Of a stretch of 13,962 bases of DNA, positions 6,277 to 13,125 are shown in pieces. Within the stretch, counting starts at the first letter, position 1; each line of letters opens with the position of its first letter. The stretch is from Bordetella parapertussis (GTDB lineage Bacteria > Pseudomonadota > Gammaproteobacteria > Burkholderiales > Burkholderiaceae_B): contig CAMBZR010000078.1 of assembly GCA_945872285.1 (NCBI GenBank), positions 1-13,962 on the forward strand, read 5' to 3'. The notes under the pieces were generated by a model. The model saw only the letters and a list, made by a program, of their open reading frames with translations, made no database searches and was not told the origin of the DNA. Position numbers and translations under genes: made by a program.

Positions 6277-8331
6277 CTAAAGTTTGATGCAGGCTGCAAA
6301 ATGCCCGGGCCTGATTTCACGCAACTCAGGAACACTTTCTTGACACTCAGCGCTTGCACGAGGACAACGCGTATGAAATACGCAGCCCGCCACGCGTCGC
6401 AAGGGCGAAGGAATTTCACCGACAATCGTTTTGCGCAAACGCTGACGTTCGAGAGTCGGATCAGGAACGGGCACCGCCTCAAGTAAAGACATCGTGTAGG
6501 GATGCAAGGCGCGACCGTAAAGTTCATCACGGTCAGCGACCTCCATGACGCGCCCGAGATACATGACCACGACTCGATGAGCCAAATGTCTGACGACTGC
6601 CAGGTCATGCGCAATAAATAAATAGGCAATATTTTTTTGACGCTGAAGCTCATCAAGCAAATTAATGATCTGACCTTGTATAGAGACATCAAGGGCAGAA
6701 ACGGGCTCGTCACACACAATCAACTTAGGCTCAAACGCTAGGGCACGTGCGATGCCGACCCGCTGACGTTGCCCACCAGACAGTTGATGTGCATAGCGTT
6801 GCGCCATCTCAGGTAAGAGACCCACTTGTACGAGCAGTTGGTCAACACGCTCTCGGGTTGCTTGAGGGGTGGTGGTTTTTTTATAAACGTTTAGCGGCTC
6901 GGCAATCAGATCGCCCACTTTAATTCTTGGGTTAAGCGAACTATAGGGGTCTTGAAAGATCACTTGAATCTGTGTGCGCAACGCTTGTATCTGCGCACCA
7001 GAAGCGTGCGCCAAGTCTTCGCCTTCAAACAGTACCCTGCCCGCACTCATTTGCTCTAACTGCAAAATCATGCGTCCAATCGTTGTTTTGCCACAGCCAG
7101 ATTCACCGACCAGGCCCAGAGTTCGACCCGCTTGAATTGAAAAAGAGACATCTTGAACCGCTCGCACAACGGCGGGCTGGCTAAACATACCCGCTTTCAC
7201 CTTAAAGTGCTTAGTTAAAGAATCTACCGTTAATAAGGCCGCCGACCCGCTATTTTTTGCAATGTCAGCTTGGTCACCGCTTTGCACACATGTAGCGTCT
7301 GACTGAAACTCTGCGAGCGCAGCAACGCTTTGTCCTTCAGGCACCTTAAGCTGGGCTTCGTGATGACAAGCAGAGAAACGATTCTCCGGCAACGCGACCA
7401 ACTGCGGTGCCAATGCACAAATCTCTGTTCGGTACGCGCAGCGCGGGGCAAAGGCACAACCAACGCCTAATTGACGCATATCAGGCGGTTGACCCTCAAT
7501 CGTCTCAAGTTGTCGTGCGCGAGGTAAATCTAAGCGGGGCACTGAACGTAGCAGGCCTCTCGTGTAGGGGTGGCGTGAATTGGCGAATATCTGCGTTGCT
7601 GTTCCTTGTTCGACGGCAGACCCAGCGTACATAACAACGACCCGTTGCGCATAACGGGCAACAATGCCGAGGTTATGCGTAATCAACACGAGCGCGATGC
7701 CCAAGCGTTCAGTCAGAGATTTCATCAACTCTAAAATCTGAGCCTGAATGGTCACATCAAGTGCCGTAGTCGGTTCATCCGCAATCAGCAGCTTAGGATT
7801 GCAGGACAGGCCAATCGCAATCATGACGCGTTGTCGCATGCCTCCAGAAAAATTATGCGGATACTGTTTTAAGCGCTGCTCTGGATCTGAGATGCCCACA
7901 AGCGTCAATAACTCGATCGCTCGCGCGTGCGCCTGATCAACACTCATTTTTAAGTGCAGCCGTAATGGTTCCATAATCTGTCGTCCAATCGTCAGGATCG
8001 GATTCAGGCTACTCATCGGCTCTTGGAAGATCATCGCAATATCGCGGCCACGCAAAGCGCGTAAGTCGCGCTCAGCCATGCCCGTCAATGTCTGACCATC
8101 AAAAACGATCTGGCCATTTGAAATGCGGCCAGCGGGTTTGGCCAACAAGCCCATGATGGCCAACGCACTGACAGATTTGCCGCTGCCAGACTCACCCACG
8201 ATTGCCAGCATCTCGCCTGGCGCAATCGCCCAACTGACACGTCGTACCGCCTCAATGGCACCCCGCTCTGTACGAAACTCAACCGACAAGTCGCGTACCG
8301 ACAATAAGTCAGTGCAGCGCTTTGACGTCAT
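6277..8331 (-). CDS. Fused dual ATPase of a Dpp/Opp-type ABC importer (DppD-DppF fusion, GsiA-like)
   Basis: This 684-residue protein contains two complete nucleotide-binding domains, equivalent to DppD and DppF fused. First half: Walker A GESGSGKS at 46-53, signature FSGGMRQRV near 161, Walker [15 protein letters not shown]-loop ITHNLG. Second half: Walker A GESGCGKT at about 409-416, signature LSGGQRQRV near 517, Walker [15 protein letters not shown]-loop IAHDLA. Each half ends in the oligopeptide-type C-terminal module with four cysteines of similar spacing. A linker of about 40 residues joins the halves. It provides ATP hydrolysis at the cytoplasmic face of the two permeases. The ATG at 8329-8331 overlaps the binding-protein stop as ATGA, which points to translational coupling. 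A GTG at 8352 would add seven residues and is less likely. Confidence 0.95.
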   Translation of the reverse strand: MTSKRCTDLLSVRDLSVEFRTERGAIEAVRRVSWAIAPGEMLAIVGESGSGKSVSALAIMGLLAKPAGRISNGQIVFDGQTLTGMAERDLRALRGRDIAMIFQEPMSSLNPILTIGRQIMEPLRLHLKMSVDQAHARAIELLTLVGISDPEQRLKQYPHNFSGGMRQRVMIAIGLSCNPKLLIADEPTTALDVTIQAQILELMKSLTERLGIALVLITHNLGIVARYAQRVVVMYAGSAVEQGTATQIFANSRHPYTRGLLRSVPRLDLPRARQLETIEGQPPDMRQLGVGCAFAPRCAYRTEICALAPQLVALPENRFSACHHEAQLKVPEGQSVAALAEFQSDATCVQSGDQADIAKNSGSAALLTVDSLTKHFKVKAGMFSQPAVVRAVQDVSFSIQAGRTLGLVGESGCGKTTIGRMILQLEQMSAGRVLFEGEDLAHASGAQIQALRTQIQVIFQDPYSSLNPRIKVGDLIAEPLNVYKKTTTPQATRERVDQLLVQVGLLPEMAQRYAHQLSGGQRQRVGIARALAFEPKLIVCDEPVSALDVSIQGQIINLLDELQRQKNIAYLFIAHDLAVVRHLAHRVVVMYLGRVMEVADRDELYGRALHPYTMSLLEAVPVPDPTLERQRLRKTIVGEIPSPLRRVAGCVFHTRCPRASAECQESVPELREIRPGHFAACIKL

Positions 8332-9920
8332 TTTTTGGCTGGACTCAGCCACAGATCGCCCAGATCTTGGTAGATCATCTGAGACGGAGATATCGTCCAG
8401 CCCTGGACGCGACTGCTTAGCACGACGTTACGACTCATGTGCAGAAAGGGCACGGCATACGCTTGGGCCATCGCTCGCGCTTCAAACTCGCGCACAAGTT
8501 GACGGCGCTTCACAGGGTCGAGCTCTCGGCCTTGTTGATCAAACAAAGAGTCAAGCGTCGGGTCGACTGCAAACGTCGCGACTTGGCTACCTCGCGCGGC
8601 TGACAAGTACTTTGACAAACCCGTTGTAGGATCTGTACTCACATCGACAAACGAATCGACTAAGATATCAAAATCTCCACTACTTCTTGCAGCAAACCAA
8701 CCTGCAGTTTCATGCTGTTTATGCTGCACCTTGACACCAATCTGGCGCCACTGATCAATCATATAAATCCCGACCGTCACAAAGGGTGCAATATTGCGAT
8801 TACTCAAGGTGAAGGTCAAGTTCTCGACGCCCGCCTCTTTTAGCAAACGACGCGCCTCAGCACGATTGGCCTCGATGTTTTTACCAAAGCCCGGCCACTG
8901 AACGACTTCAGCCTCAGTTGCGGCCCATTTTCCGCCCGGCATTAACGCACCACCGACGGGTCCAAGCGACGACACCTTACGCAAGGCGGCTGAACCACCC
9001 CAGCGATCAATCGCTAAAGACAAGGCACGGCGAACGCGCTCATCATCAAAAGGCTTCTTCTTGGTGTTGACACTCATCAACATATGAAACAACCAATCGC
9101 TTTCATAGACTTTGACTTTATCGCCCATGGTTCGCACCAGACGATCGCGCTCGGGTGGTGCAAAACCGCGAAACTCGGCCAGAATATGCTCACCTTCCAT
9201 CGCATTCAACATGGCAGACGTACCCAGAGTAATGGCTCGAAAACCATCAAGATAAGGCTTACCCTTTACGAAATAATCATCGAATTTAGCGCCAACCCAG
9301 TGAGAGCCCGCGATATGCTCAACGAATTTGAACGGCCCAGTGCCCATGACGTTGCGAGTCGGAAAACTCGGGTCGAGTTTGAGTTTCGCTGCACTATAAA
9401 TACAGGTCCACGGTGAGGCAAAACCGCTCTCCACGATTGAAGAATCGACCCGTTTCATTTTAAAAATAATGGTTCTAGGGTCTGGAGTCTCAATACTTGC
9501 GACGGTCTCAAAAAGGTCTCTGCGCGCAGAGACCACCCCAGCGGGCGGCGACATAATTCTGGCGTACGTGGCCTTCACATCTTCTGAAGTCAAAAGCGTG
9601 CCATCGTGAAACTTTACGTTTGGCCTGAGAACAAAAGTGTAGGTCATCGCATCTGGCGAAGTCGACCAAGATTCTGCTAAATCGCCAATTACCTTTGGAT
9701 AGTTGTGCGGTTCATACTTTAGCAACGTCGAGTAGTGAGGCCCCACGCGCTGGATGACTGCAAATGTTTGCATCGCGTGGCAATCGTATGAGGGTGGTTC
9801 GGCCACGATTCCGTACGACAATGTCCCGCCTCGCTGGATCTCTTGAGACAAGACCCCTCCAGATGCAAGCAGCACCATTGCGGTGGCTACCCAACGACTC
9901 ACTCTCGCGCTTATCTGCAT
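8328..9920 (-). CDS. ABC importer periplasmic solute-binding protein, family 5 (DppA/OppA type)
   Basis: This 530-residue exported protein captures the substrate for the adjacent ABC importer. Residues 1-25 form a signal peptide with Arg residues near the start and a hydrophobic core (VATAMVLLASGGVLS), with cleavage likely before QEIQ. There is no lipobox, so the protein should be free in the periplasm. Family 5 marks include GGTLSYGIVAEPPSYD at 31-46, DLAESWSTSPDAMTYTFVLRP, VKFHDGTLLTSEDVKATYARI, MGTGPFKFVEH, and DERVRRALSLAIDR. Family members bind peptides, nickel, opines, glutathione or other compounds, so the fold does not fix the ligand. The ATG has an AGAGAG ribosome site. It is the first gene of the tight transporter-enzyme run, 167 bases after the GST. 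Confidence 0.95.
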   Translation of the reverse strand: MQISARVSRWVATAMVLLASGGVLSQEIQRGGTLSYGIVAEPPSYDCHAMQTFAVIQRVGPHYSTLLKYEPHNYPKVIGDLAESWSTSPDAMTYTFVLRPNVKFHDGTLLTSEDVKATYARIMSPPAGVVSARRDLFETVASIETPDPRTIIFKMKRVDSSIVESGFASPWTCIYSAAKLKLDPSFPTRNVMGTGPFKFVEHIAGSHWVGAKFDDYFVKGKPYLDGFRAITLGTSAMLNAMEGEHILAEFRGFAPPERDRLVRTMGDKVKVYESDWLFHMLMSVNTKKKPFDDERVRRALSLAIDRWGGSAALRKVSSLGPVGGALMPGGKWAATEAEVVQWPGFGKNIEANRAEARRLLKEAGVENLTFTLSNRNIAPFVTVGIYMIDQWRQIGVKVQHKQHETAGWFAARSSGDFDILVDSFVDVSTDPTTGLSKYLSAARGSQVATFAVDPTLDSLFDQQGRELDPVKRRQLVREFEARAMAQAYAVPFLHMSRNVVLSSRVQGWTISPSQMIYQDLGDLWLSPAKK

Positions 9921-10045
9921 GTTTGTCTCTCTGTTTTAAACTTCGCTGTCTTTCTGACAATCTGGCAATCGATGTTGCTTAAGTTTGAATTTACTTCATT
10001 AAGTTGAGTTCTGTGTAGTAATTGAGCAGCGTAGACGTGACCACT

Positions 10046-10061
10046 TGAGCGTCACCGCTCA
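10046..10061 (-). other. Short hairpin with GNRA-type tetraloop between the GST and binding-protein genes
   Basis: On the minus strand TGAGCG, GTGA, CGCTCA forms a 6-bp stem with a GNRA-class tetraloop, beginning 27 bases after the GST stop. No T-run follows, so it is not a standard intrinsic terminator. It may stabilise a 3' end or mark a processing point. The stretch between it and 9921 is AT-rich, and a promoter for the transporter genes could sit there, but no convincing -35/-10 pair was found. Confidence 0.3.
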
Positions 10062-10087
10062 GAACGGCCGAACGCCAACAGCACGAG

Positions 10088-10777
10088 TTAACCGTAAGCC
10101 GGCGCGGCAAGCGCCATGCCGTTAAAGGCGTTCAGCAAGCGCGTGCGCCACTGAGCAACCGGGTCATCCGCCGCTAAAAGTTCAAAATCACTGATCGCAC
10201 GCGACCACTGAAATTGCCCAAAAATGGCGTAATCCGCGTACAAGGGGGTTTCGCCGCCAAAGAATGGTTGCACCTTGAGTACGTTTCTTAAGGGACCTAA
10301 GCTATCCCGAAACGCTTGTCGTTTGGCGTCTCGGTCGTGCACCACCTGTTCAAGTGTCATACCAAAACGCTTTTCGCGATTTTCACGAAAATACGCTTGG
10401 TTAGCAGCATCAAGATGTTTGTAAATATCTAGCAAAACAAAGCGTACGATTTGCCCCGCATGCACATCACCCAAGTTTGAATACACTAAGCTTAAGGCTT
10501 GCCCCTGCGGCCCGCCAAACAAAGAGGGGCGGTCTGGAAATTGCGCCTCGAGGTACTTGGCGATTTCCCAGGATTCAAACACCCACTTGCCGTCATGCAC
10601 CAATACTGGCACCTTGCCCTGCCCAGTGGGCTCGAGCGCAGCTTTCTCGATAAAGCGCCAAGGCACCAACTCTGCGTCAAGCCCTTTATGAGCAAGCGCC
10701 ATCCGAATCCGCCAACAATAGGGGCTAAAAGGTCGGTTGCTTTCAGCGCCGACGAGTTCGAATAATTTAAGAGCCAT
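10088..10777 (-). CDS. Glutathione S-transferase family protein, resembling beta-etherase/LigE-LigF-type GSTs
   Basis: This is a 229-residue cytosolic GST. The N-terminal thioredoxin fold spans about residues 1-80, with FSPYCWRIRMALAHKG at 17-32. Ser18 sits at the position used for glutathione activation in related classes and Cys21 is three residues on. KVPVLVHDG at 55-63 carries the cis-Pro, and ES at 68-69 the usual glutathione contact. A helical C-terminal domain follows. The SPYCWR pattern and the C-terminal domain recall bacterial etherase-like and maleylacetoacetate-isomerase-like GSTs, but the reaction cannot be assigned. The ATG has an AGGA ribosome site 8 bases upstream. It faces the SDR gene across the divergent intergenic region, and 167 bases separate it from the importer genes. 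It may be a separate unit or the first gene of the long operon. Confidence 0.92.
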   Translation of the reverse strand: MALKLFELVGAESNRPFSPYCWRIRMALAHKGLDAELVPWRFIEKAALEPTGQGKVPVLVHDGKWVFESWEIAKYLEAQFPDRPSLFGGPQGQALSLVYSNLGDVHAGQIVRFVLLDIYKHLDAANQAYFRENREKRFGMTLEQVVHDRDAKRQAFRDSLGPLRNVLKVQPFFGGETPLYADYAIFGQFQWSRAISDFELLAADDPVAQWRTRLLNAFNGMALAAPAYG

Positions 10778-11099
10778 GATGAGTTCCTGCGCTGCCTGGA
10801 GCGTGACGGGTTGAATAGAGCTGACGTCACCTTAACCCGAAGCGACTCTTGGATAAAGCCCCTCAAGGTAAGCGACGCTTGCTGCGAGCTTGGGCGAGGC
10901 TGTCGTTTATGTCGACCGCTTCGCCAAAAAGTCCAAATAAATACTTAGCATATGTGCAACAATCCCAGCAACACCTACATTTTGTTACAGTTCTTGTTAG
11001 GCTCTTACACGCTTACTTTTTAGAACAAGCTTGCCTGCCAAACCGCCTGCTCTTGCGTAGAGCACGCCTGTTCTCAACACGCCTTATCTGGAGTCTGCT
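10778..11099. promoter_or_regulatory. Divergent intergenic region between the GST and SDR genes
   Basis: These 322 bases separate two genes read away from each other, so they must hold the start of at least the SDR transcript and probably the GST transcript. The stretch at about 10925-11030 is AT-rich and the likeliest promoter zone. On the plus strand, TTGTTA occurs at 10982-10987 and 10994-10999 and TAGAAC at 11021-11026, but none forms a well-spaced -35/-10 pair. The GST-proximal half holds a repeated operator-like site (listed separately) and the 8-bp palindrome TGACGTCA at 10822-10829. No tRNA or riboswitch-like structure was seen. Confidence 0.55.
10840..10881. promoter_or_regulatory. 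Operator-like repeat pair: AAGCGACTCTTG and AAGCGACGCTTG, 30 bases apart
   Basis: Two 12-base direct repeats differing at one base lie at 10840-10851 and 10870-10881. The second contains a perfect inverted repeat, AAGCG-A-CGCTT (10870-10880); the first is the same palindrome with one mismatch. The 30-base offset is close to three helical turns, as expected for two dimers binding the same DNA face. They lie 63 and 93 bases upstream of the GST start. No regulator gene is in the window, so the protein that would bind is unknown. Confidence 0.4.
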
Positions 11100-11927
11100 T
11101 TGATTTCTGCCACTACCAATACCACCGCGTCCACACAAGCGCTGCCGTACACCCCTGTGGCTGTTGTCACGGGCGGCGCGCGCGGTATTGGCTTGGCGGC
11201 AGCAAAATGGTTTCTTGCTCACGGCTATCAGGTCGCTATTTTGGATACTGAAGTCGCCACTCTGAAGCAGACCGAACTGGCGCTAAACGACTCGGCTCGC
11301 GTGTTGGCCCTCCATTGCGATGTCTCGATCCCGACTCAAGTGCAGACGGCGATTGACCAGGTGGAACAAAAATTTGGCCGTATCGACGCACTCGTGAACA
11401 ACGCGGGCGTCGCAGTGTTCAAACCCATCGGCGAAACCACCTTTGAAGAATTTCGTTACGTGCTAGGCACCAACCTCGATGGCGCATTTTTATGCTCGCA
11501 GGCTTGCATTGAGGTCATGAAGAAAAATCGTAGTGGCGCGATCGTAAACATCGCCTCGATCTCAGGCTTACGCGCCAGCACCTTGCGTGTGGCCTATGGC
11601 ACCAGCAAGGCCGCCATCATTCACCTGACTAAACAGCAAGCGGTCGAACTCGGCACGATCGGCATTCGCGCCAACGTGGTGGCACCGGGCCCGGTTGATA
11701 CAGAAATGTCAAAGCTCGTGCACAGCGTCGCAATTCGTTCTGACTACTATGACACCATCCCCATGAACCGTTATGGCACGCCCGAAGAAATCGCGAATGC
11801 TATTGGATTTTTATGCAGCCCTGAAGCCGCTTTTATTAATGGACAAGTTCTTGCCGTAGATGGCGGTTTTGATGCGTCGGGGGTCGGGATTCCAACCTTG
11901 CGTAAACATCAAGACGGCTCGGTCTAA
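11100..11927 (+). CDS. Short-chain dehydrogenase/reductase (SDR), TTG start
   Basis: This is a 275-residue classical SDR. The NAD(P)-binding motif TGGARGIG is at 24-31, with Asp49 at the end of the second strand, which favours NAD over NADP. NNAG is at 100-103 and Asn125 follows in GTNLDG. The catalytic Ser153, Tyr166 and Lys170 (YGTSK) are in place, and PGPVDTEM at 196-203 leads into the substrate lid. It probably oxidises a hydroxyl or reduces a keto group, as in 3-hydroxyacyl-CoA dehydrogenation. No in-frame ATG lies between the upstream region and the Rossmann motif; TTG at 11100 has GGAG six bases before it and is the best start. It leads a plus-strand set with a thiolase and an acyl-CoA ligase, which supports a role in acyl-CoA breakdown. 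Confidence 0.94.
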   Translation: MISATTNTTASTQALPYTPVAVVTGGARGIGLAAAKWFLAHGYQVAILDTEVATLKQTELALNDSARVLALHCDVSIPTQVQTAIDQVEQKFGRIDALVNNAGVAVFKPIGETTFEEFRYVLGTNLDGAFLCSQACIEVMKKNRSGAIVNIASISGLRASTLRVAYGTSKAAIIHLTKQQAVELGTIGIRANVVAPGPVDTEMSKLVHSVAIRSDYYDTIPMNRYGTPEEIANAIGFLCSPEAAFINGQVLAVDGGFDASGVGIPTLRKHQDGSV

Positions 11928-11942
11928 ATTTTTTATTTTTTT
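11912..11942 (+). other. Small hairpin and T-rich tract between the SDR and thiolase genes
   Basis: A 4-bp stem AGAC/GTCT with a 6-base loop (11912-11925) spans the end of the SDR gene and is followed by AAA, then T6-A-T7 (11929-11942). The arrangement recalls an intrinsic terminator, but the stem is too short to be efficient. It may lower read-through into the thiolase gene or simply be an AT-rich spacer. Confidence 0.25.
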
Positions 11943-11958
11943 CGAACAGGACACACTC

Positions 11959-13125
11959 ATGAATCAACCTTATATCGTCGGCTGGGGCCACACACCCTTT
12001 GGCAAACTCGACAACATAGATTTTGTGCAATTGATTCGTGATGCGGCCTTGCCAGCCATCGCCAGCGCAGGTCTTGAACCCAGCGACATCGACGGCATTT
12101 TCGTGGGCCACTTCAATGCCGGTTTTGTACAACAAGACTTCACCGCCTCGCTGATGGGCGTGGCGATCCCCGAGTTTCGCCACACGCCAGCCGTGCGTAT
12201 GGAAAATGCTTGTGCGACTGGCTCGGCTGCAATTTGGTCTGCACTCGATGCACTAGCTGCGGGTCGTTTCAAGCGTGTCTTGGTGCTTGGCATCGAAAAA
12301 ATGAATGGTTTGCCGAACAAAGAAATCGGTGACATCTTACTGAAGGCATCCTTTGTTAAAGAAGAAGCACACACCGAAGGTGGCTTTGCTGGCGTGTTTG
12401 GTCAAATTGCCAGCGGCTACTTTGAGCGCTTCGGGGATCAGTCTGATGCACTCGCCGCCATCTCGGCAAAAAATCATTCAAATGGCGTGCACAACCCCTA
12501 CGCCCATATGCGTCGCGATTTAGGGTTTGATTTCTGTCGCAACCCTTCTGAGAAAAATCCTTTTGTGGCTGGCCCCTTAAAACGTTCAGACTGCTCACTG
12601 GTCTCAGATGGTGCGGCGGCACTGGTACTCTCAAGCGAGCCTCTGCCCGGTGCCAAGGTACCCGCAGTGCGCTGGCGCTCGCGCACACATGTCAACGAAT
12701 TTTTACCACTTTCGCGCCGCGATCCAACGCGTTTTGAAGGCGCTGCACTGGCCTGGCAAAAAGGCCTGTCAAGCGCGCAACGCTCACTAGACGATCTGCA
12801 ATTTGTCGAAACACACGATTGCTTCACGATTGCGGAAATGCTTGAATACGAAGCAATGGGTTTGGCGCCACACGGCCAGGGTGCACGGGTGATTCTGGAT
12901 GGCACCACTTGCAAAGACGGCAAGCTGCCCGTCAACCCCTCGGGCGGTTTGAAGTCGCGCGGGCACCCGATCGGTGCCACCGGTGTGTCACAGCACGTCA
13001 TGGCTGCAATGCAGCTCTCGGGGCAAGCTGGCGATATGCAAATTAAGGGCGCGCATACCGGTGCAGTCTTCAACATGGGCGGCGCAGCGGTTGCCAACTA
13101 TCTGAGCGTGCTGGAAGCAACGTGA
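11959..13125 (+). CDS. Thiolase of the SCP2/acetyl-CoA acetyltransferase-like type
   Basis: This is a 388-residue thiolase-fold enzyme. Cys85 in ENACATGSAA is the nucleophile that takes the acyl group. His286 in HDCF and His336 in SGGLKSRGHPIGATG are the other expected active-site residues. The C-terminal Cys of classical degradative thiolases (CxG motif) is replaced by FNMGGAA at 371-377; this and HDCF rather than NEAF are marks of the SCP2-like branch. The likely role is CoA-dependent cleavage of a 3-oxoacyl-CoA, or the reverse condensation. An in-frame extension back to 11860 lies inside the SDR gene and is rejected: the ATG at 11959 has AGGA seven bases upstream and begins with the family N-terminus. 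It lies 31 bases after the SDR and overlaps the ligase start by 4 bases. Confidence 0.94.
   Translation: MNQPYIVGWGHTPFGKLDNIDFVQLIRDAALPAIASAGLEPSDIDGIFVGHFNAGFVQQDFTASLMGVAIPEFRHTPAVRMENACATGSAAIWSALDALAAGRFKRVLVLGIEKMNGLPNKEIGDILLKASFVKEEAHTEGGFAGVFGQIASGYFERFGDQSDALAAISAKNHSNGVHNPYAHMRRDLGFDFCRNPSEKNPFVAGPLKRSDCSLVSDGAAALVLSSEPLPGAKVPAVRWRSRTHVNEFLPLSRRDPTRFEGAALAWQKGLSSAQRSLDDLQFVETHDCFTIAEMLEYEAMGLAPHGQGARVILDGTTCKDGKLPVNPSGGLKSRGHPIGATGVSQHVMAAMQLSGQAGDMQIKGAHTGAVFNMGGAAVANYLSVLEAT

Noticed and set aside
8123..8629. 168-residue open frame on the plus strand across the ATPase/binding-protein junction
   Set aside because: It is antisense to two well-supported genes and has no recognisable family features.
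10822..10829. TGACGTCA palindrome in the divergent region as an operator
   Set aside because: The same 8-mer occurs inside the DppB-type permease gene at 6162-6169, and its flanks do not extend the symmetry, so it carries little weight on its own.
10849..11103. 84-residue frame from a TTG in the divergent region as a gene
   Set aside because: It has no ribosome site at the TTG and no recognisable motif; only the shorter version from 10909 was kept, as a low-interest observation.
11860..11958. N-terminal extension of the thiolase into the SDR gene
   Set aside because: It overlaps the SDR C-terminus; the ATG at 11959 has AGGA at good spacing and starts with the family N-terminus.
12498..13097. 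199-residue open frame on the minus strand antisense to the thiolase gene
   Set aside because: The opposite strand carries all thiolase motifs; this frame has no recognisable motif and reflects codon bias of the real gene.
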